Origin: Elysia chlorotica
Lineage: Eukaryota; Mollusca; Gastropoda; Plakobranchidae
Reading direction: 5' to 3'
DNA length: 64,000 nucleotides
NCBI GenBank assembly: GCA_003991915.1
Contig: RQTK01000906.1
Coordinates: forward strand, 59,762 to 123,761
The position numbers were made by a program, and so were the translations under genes. This document shows, piece after piece, positions 11,855 through 22,200 of this stretch; positions within the stretch are counted from its first letter, which is position 1; each line of letters begins with the position of its first letter. The notes below the pieces were generated by a model. The model made no database searches. It saw only the letters and a program-made list of their open reading frames with translations, and was not told the origin of the DNA.

Positions 11855-12098
11855 AGGGGGAGGGGTGGTCCTGCGGTAGAACATCGGCTTCCGACGCAAA
11901 AGGTCGTCCAAGTTCGAGCCTTGACGATTGCGCTCCCTACTGGTTGGGTCGGTGTCAGTTTAATGTGACCGGCTGTGACAGTAGTCATGGTATCCCCGCC
12001 CCTGTCTCGTGTGTGGCAGCACATAAAATCGTCAGACGTTCGTCTTGGGGTCTGTACACAATATAGCCTATATAGTGCTGGTAAACCAACTTAACAAC
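11855..12098 (+). mobile_element. tRNA-derived SINE, near full length
   Basis: The head has an A-box-like TGGTCCTGCGGTAGAAC and a B box AGTTCGAGCC at 11911-11920. The body contains GTCAGTTTAATGTGACC, TCATGGTATC, GTGTGGCAGCACATAAAA and a 3' part with CAATATAG and TAGTGCTGGTAAACCAAC. The same body recurs at 27430, 28841 and 57561, so this is a dispersed family. Confidence 0.85.
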
Positions 12099-12129
12099 TC
12101 TCTTCATAATATTAATACCTGTTTTTTTT

Positions 12130-12490
12130 CTCTCTGGAAAGTGAAGTGTCACCCCAATTGATTAAAATTGAAGATTTTAGAAGTTACCAAAACAAATATA
12201 TAAGTGTAATTAGAAATATTCAATTTAATTGCCAAACCCTGAAACAGTAACATTATGAAATCTAGTTCCTTGTCAGTAAAACAGATTTTGGTTAGTACAT
12301 GATGCATGTACCCAAATTTTTTAAAGATGTCCCTTGTGTTCACAAAGTCACTATTTTTCCACATCGCCATATACCTTAAGTTTGGCAAATTTAGTTGCAG
12401 ACTGCTATTTTGGGCAAATTTTTTTGCAAAATTTGGCATTTTTTTTGCCACTTTTAGGTTTTCTAATGGCAAAAAACTGCAGGGACAGCT
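12130..12490 (+). repeat. Dispersed repeat, family also at 28355-28635
   Basis: Shared landmarks in the same order in both copies: CTGGAAAGTGAAGTGTCACC (GGGAAGTGGGGTGTAACC in the other), TTGATTRAAATT, AATTTAATTGCCAAAC, CACAAAGTCAC, TATTTTTCCACAT, and AAAAACTGCAGGGACAGCT. The open frames here on both strands are not conserved proteins. Element type unknown. Confidence 0.7.
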
Positions 12491-14480
12491 TAATCCAGTC
12501 AGGTCCTGGCTTGTTGTCTCTGAAAACTGGGACACGTTTTTGGTGTGAATCTAACATAGACTTCACCATGAAGTCTTCAGTTTCAAGAGACATTCAGCAC
12601 TCAGCGCAAGTCATTAAATGTTTCGCCATGTTCTCTTCAAACTCAAAACACAGGGCTTGGGGTCTTCCGAGTTTTTCGTTTGGGCGTCTTTCAGCTTATT
12701 TCTATGTGTTCTGATAGGGGTATTGTAAATTTGAAAAATGTCTTTCATTGTGACTGATATGGCGATCACAACTTGCAACTTTTTTGTTTTGATTTTTGGC
12801 CAAATCACAACTTTTGCAACTTTTGTTGATTTTGCAACTTTTTGCAATATTTCACAATTTTGCAACTTTTATGAAAAATACAATATATGTGTGCAGTTTA
12901 CTTATTTTTCACATACAATCAGTCAAAAAGAGACCCAGAAAGCTCCCATAAATTATCAGTTAACTCATTTAGACAGTGAAGGTGAGATTTCTGAACAGTT
13001 TATCAACAGAAGAATAATTTCAACCAAAAGGAACTAAATCAGCCTTAATCATGTTAATGTAACTTCATCATTCATGTAACTTGGATTAGGATTCAAAAGG
13101 GGGAAAAAATTCTATTTGTAAGCTCAGCTTTGTTCTTGTAATTATTAATCACTACCGGTACCAAACTTTAAAAACGAACTAGAAAACAGGCTACTGGACA
13201 TACTAAAAACAAAATTACTACCAGTGAGTACCACTAAATCATATAAATAAACTGTAGCAAAAATTCATCATAAGTGTCCAATGAAATTAAGGAATATATG
13301 TCTTGGTTATAACTTTAAAACTTCAGGGCAAATGTTCATGTACTAGGAACAACAAAGATACACGTACAAGGATCATTATTCATATTACTGTATTATGCAA
13401 CAGTTGTTTATTTATTTATTTATTTATTTTTTAAAAGCTTCTCGGGTTACAATTTTTTATTAGTTATTTCTTATCCGAGATCATTACATTGTAGGCCTAT
13501 CAATATTACTTATTACTATTAGGGTTCACTGTGTATGTGCGCCAAGGTTAAAAGGTGATCATGCATTACGAATTTGAACTGAAGAATTTTGTGTGTGAAT
13601 GGTGGAGAAATAAGTAGGGTTTCATGTTTTGAAATAAAAAATAAAACTTTTTCACCGAAAAAAAAAAGAAAATTTCACAAACAAGCAGCACAGAGCGTGT
13701 CAATTATAACTGATGACAAAAAAAAAGACAAAACATCCACTCTGTGCATTTCAAATCAGATTGAATTTTATTGACATCTATAGGCTACATGTATATACAC
13801 AGATTTTGTATTAGAAAAAATGTCAAAAGCATTGGAAAGGCACTTGAAAGATGTATTAATAGTCACTGTATGGTGTCACCCTTTTTAAGCAACACATTGA
13901 CTATAGTAAAGTTTTCCTGAATTTGTGAGATTTCAATGGAGTTAAGTAAAACATGCACCAAATAGATCTACATGTACTTATGAAGTATTCATTTTATAAA
14001 GTTATGTCAACCAGAAAAAGTCTAACACCCTTTCAACTTGAAATTACATCATACGAGTGTGACTTTAACAAATTCCTAGTGATACTGTAAGCGATTTTGT
14101 GTTACTTGTTAAAAGTGACACCTTGAAGAAAAAGAACATAAATATAAATGTCATTTCAGGTAACATCCATCAACGCCCTCTGATTCAAGCATAATGTTTG
14201 TCATTTAGAGGAAAATATATTTATAATATAATGAGAGCTAAACTTTATGTTACAACATAATGTCACCTATAACGAATAACCGGTGACACCATGTCCCTTG
14301 TTAAAAGTGACTCATTAAAGTACAATTACATCAACATTCATATTAACAAAAATCAGATCCAAGCCTTAATGCATCATACGAGTTAAAAAAACTTATTTAT
14401 GATTGAACTTTTCAAACAATCATGTAACTATAGAGTCACTTATAACAGCTCGTGAATGATCCCATGTCAGTCATTAAAGC
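12491..14480. other. Intergenic, AT-rich
   Basis: Includes an internally repetitive TTTTGCAACTTTT stretch at 12770-12870, a TTTA run at 13410-13432 and two copies of CTTGTTAAAAGTGAC near 14106 and 14297. No coding region is supported. Confidence 0.4.
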
Positions 14481-14579
14481 CCATTACCTATTACAGTTTT
14501 ACATTTCAGCTGTTAACACACCTCAAAACAAAACCGCCACAAATAGAACTCTAGATAATGATATGCATTTCAATAATTT
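14481..14579. repeat. 99-bp direct repeat flanking the LINE fragment, left copy
   Basis: Starts CCATTACCTATTACAG and ends CATTTCAATAATTT. It is identical, base for base by eye, to 15691-15789. The two copies exactly bracket the reverse-transcriptase fragment. Confidence 0.95.
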
Positions 14580-15690
14580 ACGACCCGTCTCCGAGGTGGG
14601 CTGTCATTCGGCGCCATCTTTCACGGTCCAAGGCTGCTTCACAGGCTACACTCAGTCGTAACTGGGATGTCTCCTGTATGTTGGCAAGCCACGACTGCCT
14701 CCTCCTTCCTCTACCACGCTTCCCTTCAACCTTGCCTTCCACAACTCTTTTCTGGATGCTGCAGTGTCTTCTTATATGGCCATAGTATGCCAGTTTTCTT
14801 CTTTGGATTAGTTGCAGCAGTTCTAGTTTCTGCATGCCAACTTTATCCAAGACCTCCTTACTTGTCACCTTATCTTTCCAAGAAATTCTGTTCATTCTCC
14901 TATACATCCACATTTCCAAGGCATCTATTCTCTTCTCTATAGACTTACTTAATGTCCATGTTTCACTTGCATATAAGAACGGTGACCACACAAAACATTT
15001 CATTGTTCTCAGTCTGGTTGGCAAACTCACTCTTTTGTTGGTCAGTATTTGTGAGTATTTTGAGAAGGCATTTTTGGCGATGGTGATGCGTCTCTTTATT
15101 TCTGAATCAGACCTACCATCTGTTGTTATTAACTGGCCCAAATAAACAAACTGGTCAATCTGCTCAATGGACTTGCCTTTAACCTTTATTTCTGCTTTAG
15201 GTGGCTCTTTCTTGGATATAACCATAACCTTGGTCTTCTTCACATTCATAAGTAGCCCATACTTTCCACTGTGCTCTTCTATGATGGTGACTAGGTTTTG
15301 TAAGTCATTCTGAGATTCTGCTAAGAGTACTGTGTCATCTGCATACCTAAGGTTATTTATATTTTCACCATTTATTTTCAGACCTGGTACTGTATCAATC
15401 TCCCGGAATATGTACTCTGTGTATAGATTAAAAAGCGATGGAGATAGCACACAGCCTTGTCTAACACCTTTCTTTATATCAACATCATTAGACAGCTCAT
15501 TTCCAATTCTGATCTTAGTCTTCTGCGTCCAGTATAAATGCGATATCAGTGCTATATCATTAGAGTCAATGTCTGTTTTTTGCATAGCTTGGATGAGTTC
15601 ATTATGCTTTACACTATCAAAAGCTTTACTATAATCTATAAAACAGGCATATATATCTTTTTGCATCTCAATATGTTTTTCAGTATAAGT
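14580..15690 (-). mobile_element. 5'-truncated RTE-like non-LTR retrotransposon: reverse transcriptase C-terminal two-thirds
   Basis: One uninterrupted frame on the minus strand. In order: CFIDYSKAFDSV (palm motif A), a motif of the form KGVRQGCVLSP (motif B), LRYADDTVLLAES (catalytic YADD), KTKVMVIS, FVYLGQLIT, then the thumb and tail with LYASETWTLSK, EMWMYRRMNRISW, RRKLAYYGHIRR, GKRGRGRRRQSWL and DRERWRRM. This tail is typical of RTE/BovB-type elements. The endonuclease and N-terminal palm are missing, as in 5'-truncated LINE insertions. The frame stays open to the truncation point (YTEKHIEMQKD), and its TAA stop is completed by the first two bases of the flanking repeat. It is not expected to be autonomous. 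The intact frame suggests a young insertion. Confidence 0.9.
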
Positions 15691-15789
15691 CCATTACCTA
15701 TTACAGTTTTACATTTCAGCTGTTAACACACCTCAAAACAAAACCGCCACAAATAGAACTCTAGATAATGATATGCATTTCAATAATTT
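15691..15789. repeat. 99-bp direct repeat flanking the LINE fragment, right copy
   Basis: Perfect copy of 14481-14579 on the other side of the LINE fragment. If this is a target-site duplication it is far longer than the usual 5-20 bp. Confidence 0.95.
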
Positions 15790-16794
15790 CTAAGCTTTAC
15801 AGGCCACTTTTTCTTTTTAAAAAAATAATAGTATTATACATCATTACATGTATTGTATACAGCACATTATACATTAGAAAATAGGAAGATCAAAATTCAT
15901 GAACTCGTAGATTAAAAAAACCCCACAAACACACACAAATCAAACATGCAAGAAGAAACGGTGGTAAACAAAGCCAGAATTTGCATCAGTATCATAAACA
16001 AACGAATTCAACACATTCATATTTGATACATCACGGGTACTAAATTTGAAGAGGCCCACTATGAATTATGAAATTTCGAAAATATGGTACATGTATAGTG
16101 TACTTTAACAAATTATTTAATTTGTAGTTGTTACATGATATACAAGAAGCTTTGCATCTAGGACAATTTAGAAGTAAAGTTCTACTGTTTAACTAGTGGA
16201 TGGAAAGCTATTAATATCCTTTGATAGGGACTAAAAATTAAGAACATGTCAACCTATGCATTTGGAAAAATAATTCAAATACTTTATACAGGGGCATCAT
16301 GATCAAGCAAAGGTCAACTCATGAGTTTAATAGAACTAGAAGGCATTGACATTGTCCTGATTGTGCTATGAACCTGTGGCAAACTGTTCAAGTAAAAGTG
16401 AGAAAGAAAGAGGCTTGATTGATGAAAATAGATATAATTCATTAATTGCATGAAGTTTAGGGTCTGTCACTGAAACTTAATGTACCACTACCGGTAAGAA
16501 AATTGTGATTCGGTCTAGGACAAAAACATTTACACAAGAATCTTAATACGAATAAAAACTTAAAGTAATGAAGAATCTACATCAACATACTCTGTCAAAC
16601 CCATGAGAGGTACAGCATGATTTTTTTTATTCATTCCGTACGTCCATGTAATTATTTTATTTTGTATTTGTGATCTTCAGAAAACAAGAGTATTTCTGTG
16701 TGGTTTCAAGCTGATCTAATCGTATTTTTACAAGTTATGACCCATTAGGGCCATTGTGACCATAATGTTATATCAGTGACTGATCTACTCAACA
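15790..16794. other. Stretch between the LINE fragment and the piggyBac frame
   Basis: AT-rich. No terminal repeat for the piggyBac element was found here. A TGA at 16777 closes the piggyBac frame upstream. TGATCTTCAG near 16670-16680 could be a splice acceptor, but nothing supports its use. Confidence 0.4.
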
Positions 16795-17925
16795 ATGCTT
16801 CATGTGGGTGAACCAGACTCTGAGGGAAAAGCAAAGATTGAGCCTTTTGCTAACTTGCTGATCGACAAGTTCAACAAGGCATTCACCCCGTATGAGAACC
16901 TCTCCCTGGACGAAATGATTGTAGGATGGAAAGGGAGGTGGAAATATAAGCAGTTTAATGTCAACAAACCTCACAAGTACCACATCAAGAGTTTTGGCCT
17001 GACTGATAGCTCAACAGGTTATGTCCTCAATATTCTAACATACTTCGGAACTGAGACATCGTATGATCCAGAGGCAGATCATGACTCAGGACATGCTGTG
17101 AAAATTTTTGACACACTGCTAAAACCAGTGGGGAAAGGTTATCATTTGTTCGCTGACCGATATTATACAACAAGGGCACTGATTGACCATCTTATCAGCA
17201 AAGAAATACACTACAGCGGCACTGTGCAAGTGAACAGAGTAGGCTTTCCTCCTGATCTGAAAACAATAAGTCTTGGTCATATGGAATCAAAACATTGGAT
17301 GACAGAGACAAACACCATCCTTTGCCTTGCTTGGAAAGATAAAAAAGCAAAGAAACCAGTCATACTTGCTTCAACCAAGGCTTCAGCAGATTTTATTGAG
17401 AAACCAAACAAGACCGTACCGTCAGCTATTGATTTTTATAACCAATCTATGAATGGTTGTGATTTAGCGGATCAAATGATTGGCTACTTTGGCATACAGA
17501 ACAGAAGGAGCACAAAATGGTGGAAAAAGTTATTCCACTGGTTGATTGAGATCACCATCAACAATGCACGCATCCTTTATGTTTTGACTCGCCCCGAAAC
17601 TACCAAGAAGAAAGAGCTGCAAATGAAATCCTTCAAACTACGGCTTATTGAGCAACTTTCAGAAGCAGCTGCGGAACTTGCTCCGTCTGTTGCACCAGCC
17701 AACCGCTCAGGCGGTCGTCCAAAATCAAACCCTATTGAAAGGCTTGAATACACCAAGCACATGATTGCCTACACCCCAAATGACAGAAGATGCCAAGTTT
17801 GTAGCACTCCAGCCAAAAAAACCAGAACAAACTTTGTGTGCGAGGGATGCGAAGGCCAGCCCCATCTTCACCCAAAGCATTGTTTCAAGATCTGGCACAC
17901 AGAGGCTAGACTTCCACATAATTAG
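16795..17925 (+). CDS. PiggyBac-family transposase, N-terminally truncated (376 codons)
   Basis: This matches the DDE domain of piggyBac/PGBD proteins, which cut and paste at TTAA sites. Candidate catalytic Asp residues are D39 (in LSLDEMIVGWKGR), D121 (in LFADRYYTT) and D223 (in NGCDLADQM). Family signatures include ILASTKA and SAIDFYNQSMNGCD. The C-terminus has the family's Cys-rich zinc domain, with C333, C336, C349, C352, H359 and C363. Full-length relatives have about 550-600 residues; here the N-terminal roughly 200 are missing and an in-frame stop lies at 16777. The remaining frame has no stop or frameshift. It could be a recent decayed copy, a gene with an unrecognised 5' exon, or a domesticated DDE domain. 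No flanking TIRs were found. Confidence 0.9.
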   Translation: MLHVGEPDSEGKAKIEPFANLLIDKFNKAFTPYENLSLDEMIVGWKGRWKYKQFNVNKPHKYHIKSFGLTDSSTGYVLNILTYFGTETSYDPEADHDSGHAVKIFDTLLKPVGKGYHLFADRYYTTRALIDHLISKEIHYSGTVQVNRVGFPPDLKTISLGHMESKHWMTETNTILCLAWKDKKAKKPVILASTKASADFIEKPNKTVPSAIDFYNQSMNGCDLADQMIGYFGIQNRRSTKWWKKLFHWLIEITINNARILYVLTRPETTKKKELQMKSFKLRLIEQLSEAAAELAPSVAPANRSGGRPKSNPIERLEYTKHMIAYTPNDRRCQVCSTPAKKTRTNFVCEGCEGQPHLHPKHCFKIWHTEARLPHN

Positions 17926-18438
17926 AAGAAAACATTCAACATGCTGTGTAAATATATCATAATTTTGTAAATAGAATGTAGTGCTGTTACATACTTTCCT
18001 ATTATTTGCTGACGTAAAGTGCGATTTTTTTGTATTTTTTTTACATTATTTTACTCGAAGAAGGCCAATCAAAACAACCTCTACTATATGCACAAGATTA
18101 GACCTACAGTATCAAATGAGACATCAATTTGTTCACAATTGGATTACCTTTCTAATGAATATACTCACAACCATTCCAGGACTATATGTATATAAATATG
18201 CAGGTGAGAATACATATGTAAATTTTTTTTTTTTTGAAAAAAAATTTTTTTCAGTTAGTTCAGCCCAAAATAATTTTTTTTTTCAAAACACCACCATAAA
18301 AATAACATTTTCAAAAACTTCATTCAATTTCCTTCAATTTGATGTATGATATGTGCATGTTATTGCTTTTAGTTGTAATTTTATAGGGATATTAAAAAAT
18401 CAATACTCAGTACAAAAAAGGGCAAGGGAAAAAACCTA
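17926..18438. other. Sequence downstream of the transposase frame
   Basis: AT-rich with A/T homopolymers at 18220-18290. It may be the 3' non-coding part of the piggyBac copy. The 17981-18349 frame has low-complexity composition and is not supported. Confidence 0.35.
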
Positions 18439-18476
18439 TCGAAAACAAGGGAAAAACATATCGGTTTAAGAGTTAA
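18439..18476. repeat. 38-bp repeat ending in TTAA, copy 1
   Basis: Begins TCGAAAACAAGGGAAAAAC and ends CGGTTTAAGAGTTAA. A near-identical copy is at 18956-18994, in the same orientation. TTAA is the target site of piggyBac elements, so these may be element ends; that is a suggestion only. Confidence 0.65.
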
Positions 18477-18488
18477 AGCAGCGTCCAG

Positions 18489-18690
18489 AAATGTCTTTAT
18501 GGATGAGTTCAAATTAAACAATTTCTCAACATTCAAGCCACGTAAAGATCAGTGCGATGATTGTACTCAGCATGCAGAAGGAAATCTTTCAGAGGAACAA
18601 TATGTCATCCATATCCGTGACAAAGATTTATCAAGAGCCCAAATGGAGGCTGACATTCAGACTGCCAAAGACAGCGGTGGCTCTATAAAA
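18489..18690 (+). CDS. Isolated exon with an FKPRKDQCDDC motif, transposon-associated type
   Basis: Bounded by an acceptor GTCCAG and a consensus donor GTAAGA. The frame begins RNVFMDEFKLNNFSTFKP, then RKDQCDDC, then a charged segment with EEQYVIHIRDKD and DIQTAKDSGGSIK. The aromatic-rich start followed by KPRKDQC-x-x-C recurs in uncharacterised, repetitive invertebrate proteins that travel with transposable elements; I recall the pattern but cannot name the family. The neighbouring exons are not found, and the sequence after the donor is a copy of EMC2 intron DNA (see 18694-18956), so the exon is probably an orphan. Confidence 0.5.
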
Positions 18691-18693
18691 GTA

Positions 18694-18956
18694 AGATACT
18701 GGTCTAACATATTGATATGTTTATGTCAAAATAGCAATGACAATATATAAGCGACTCATCTAATTGATCTATGTTATGATACTCCTCCAATTACATTTCA
18801 AAATGTAGGAAAAATTGTAACAAAAACAAACAAAAAATATACCAACAATGTTGAATTACTGTTGTCACTTCAACAGTCTTTTAAACTTATCCCTACAAGG
18901 CCAATCTACAGTATTCCGCTAAAGTTAGCAAGTTTTTACAGAGTGACTAAATGTGT
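18694..18956. repeat. 263-bp segment duplicated from, or into, an EMC2 intron
   Basis: Begins AGATACTGGTCTAACATATT and ends GAGTGACTAAATGTGT. It matches 21603-21864 with a single 1-bp gap in a run of A/T. It starts three bases after the donor of the orphan exon and ends where the second TTAA repeat begins. Confidence 0.9.
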
Positions 18957-18994
18957 CGAAAACAAGGGAAAAAACATACCGGTTTAAGAGTTAA
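18956..18994. repeat. 39-bp repeat ending in TTAA, copy 2
   Basis: Copy of 18439-18476 with one extra A and a T/C change (CATACCGG against CATATCGG). Together the two copies bracket the orphan exon plus the 263-bp duplicated segment. Confidence 0.65.
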
Positions 18995-19297
18995 GAAAAA
19001 CAAGAAATTCCGTTAGTAATGAGTTTAACTGTATCACTGTCTACATTACCAGTACCCTTTTCTATTTCCCACCAGCCCACCCTCTTTTACGTACATACAT
19101 ATTTCTGCGAATTTTGTTCTTTGAAAACAAAGAGGAGGTCGCGTTGGATAGGGTTTTGATTGGACTATAGTCTGCTAGCAGTCGCGTTGAGCAGTAACAA
19201 AATAGAAGAAAATGCAAAGGAGTCAATGAAAAATGGTCACCATGAACAGGTGGTTGGCAGGGAAGGTTCGACTGTACATAAAGATCAACCAACTCAC

Positions 19298-22200
19298 CTG
19301 GTATTTGATTTGAATCTGCTCTGCAGCCCATGTGGCATACTTAAGATTTAGCTGTTTGTCTTTTCCACCTTTACTGGAAGTCACGGCTAGGGTAGATGCA
19401 GACTGGATACAGAAAATAACATTTTGATACATGAAAAGTCAAAATAGAGAAGTGAAATTTCTAGAACAGATGAATGCAACTTTGGATAACAATAACAGTA
19501 TGCACTATATTACCATTTAAAGAAAAGTAATAATGCAGACCTGCCAACTTTAATTTTGTCTTATAGCAATATCATCTGACAATCAGAGTATTTTTTGGAA
19601 CTTCGAATGAATAAAATGCCAGAAACATGCAACCTCAGGATGAGACTCCTTAATCAACTTCAAGCTTAAAAAGAGCAAAACTGAATATGTGGTCTCAGTG
19701 AATACAAAAAAAAATCACTACCTTTTACAAAGATTTAACAATAAACAAAATCTACTGATTATCTTGATGGTTTTAAATAGGGATAATCATGTTTCCAAAG
19801 AGGTAAGGTTTGGAGGAGTTAAGTTGATAATGGATATAAAATATTAAAATTTTACTCTAATAAAGAGCCACTAAGAGTGAATTGCAAGTTAAATAAGCTT
19901 CATATGGTGCAAGAATTATGAAACAGTAAGATTTCATGTAGCAAAAAAAACCCTCTTAATTAAATTGATACAATGTATCAGAGTTACATGTATAGAAAAG
20001 GACCATTACTTTTTAGTACAAACCCTGTTATAATGTTCTCTGTCAATGCCATAGATAGTTGTCTATAAAGATAATAAATCTAAGAGAAAACATTGATTTG
20101 TAAATTGAACTGTACAGTAAATGATGATTTAAGCCTATTGGACTGAGCTTTGATCTAGAGTAGAAAATTTGGATACAGATTTGATATCAGATGATTTATT
20201 AGAGTCAATCATTGAATTCCTGTCAGTGCTACATTACATATATACATGTATATGTGTCTTGTTTATGAACATAATACATTAAATACTATAGCTTTTTCGG
20301 TTCAAACAATCGACATTAGGACCCCTGTCTTTCCCTTTATTTTTCTAACTACAAGCTTTAACTATCATCACTTTCGGTTTCATTTCGTTTTCATCGTGAT
20401 CTTGACTGGTGCATTAAACATTCTGTTGATTCCTACAGAGTAAAATGGCTATGGGGGTTTCTCAACGAAGCCTTATGTTCTTTAAGTCTTTCCAAGCTAA
20501 TCCAACCATATGCGTCCCAGTTTAATTTAGAGGATTTTTTTTATTATTAAATCCATCTCAACAATGGCATTTGAATTCCTCTAATCGCTTACTATAGAAC
20601 AAAATATAAATGCTGATTATGAACCAGATATCTAAGTTGGGGAAATGAATGATGATGAAGAGCAAGACAAAGTTAAAGCTACAATTGGAACAGTCGGAAT
20701 ATTCTTGCTACTGTTGTTGGACGTGAAACCAAAACTCTCTCTATCTCTCTCTTGAACAAAACATTCACCATTGGATCTCTATGTTGCAATCATTAATAGT
20801 TTAAAAAAAGTTTTATACCAAAATGGAACCAACAGTTAAAATAAAACACAAATCTCCCGATTGTTTTATAGGAGTTTAAAATCTCTGTTAGATTTTTCGT
20901 ATTTTTGATTTTCTTTTCTTGGAAGGAAAGAAATAACAAAAATGGTTGATCAAACATTTACATTATGGTTACAACTAATAAGAGACTCCCGTCTAGTGAA
21001 GTAGGTGACATCAAAGCTACGTGATATGGAGATCCATGGATTCCTCTAGTGCCTATCAACGAATGCAGATAAAAAATTGATAATTGCAAATTCAAAAAGT
21101 GTATAAAACAACACTAACTAATCTCAAACTAAGATCAATTAACACAAGGGACAGTAAAATCTCTAACTCTACATTAATTTCCCTAAGCCTTTACACATAA
21201 AGCCATAAGTTATTTAAAGCTTATTGATTGATCTTACCAGAAAGAGGCCATTTAGAGCTCTGAGATTGTTGGGATTGAGTTTTACAGCCTGGGCAAAATA
21301 AGACCTTGCAAGCTCCATGTTTTCATTGCCACCTTGTGTGTAGCGGATCTAGTGATAATAATAATAATATAAAAAATGTATATATGAATTAAGATTCACG
21401 TTTTAAATACTTACTAGTCCTTTGTTACAAATATCTTTATTGTAAATGTAACAAAGAAAATGCATACAGTTCATGGAAGTTATTATGTAGGATGCACATT
21501 TTTTTTTGTAGTTTTGAGATAATTTAAACAAAAATGACACACTTGTGTCCTTGTGAATTAGAAACAAACAAGCAAATTTTAACTTTAACCTCACCACAAG
21601 ATAGATACTGGTCTAACATATTGATATGTTTATGTCAAAATAGCAATGACAATATATAAGCGACTCATCTAATTGATCTATGTTATGATACTCCTCCATT
21701 ACATTTCAAAATGTAGGAAAAATTGTAACAAAAACAAACAAAAAATATACCAACAATGTTGAATTACTGTTGTCACTTCAACAGTCTTTTAAACTTATCC
21801 CTACAAGGCCAATCTACAGTATTCCGCTAAAGTTAGCAAGTTTTTACAGAGTGACTAAATGTGTAGCAAGTCGAAAATATTTACATATCCCTACAAGATA
21901 GACCATTTTTACCCAGCAATGTAGGCAAGTTACTTTCACAGGCTACAAATTTGGTGAACTTATAGCACATACAGTACTTGGAAAAATATGTGAATATCAA
22001 AGAAAATCAAAATAATTTCTTTTAAAATTATTAGTAATAAACTAGATGTTTGGATCAGATTTGGCTCACTTTGTCGGGAAAGGGTCAACATCTTAAAAAT
22101 CTGGAGTTGCAACTCACCTCAGCATACTTTTGGTGGAAGAGGTGGTTGTGAGGATTTGACATGAGCAGCTCCTCCAGGCAAAACGCTGCATTGCTGTAGT

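Noticed and set aside
12149-12865. Overlapping frames on both strands near 12.1-12.9 kb
   Set aside because: They fall in a dispersed repeat whose other copy (28.4 kb) does not preserve any of the frames.
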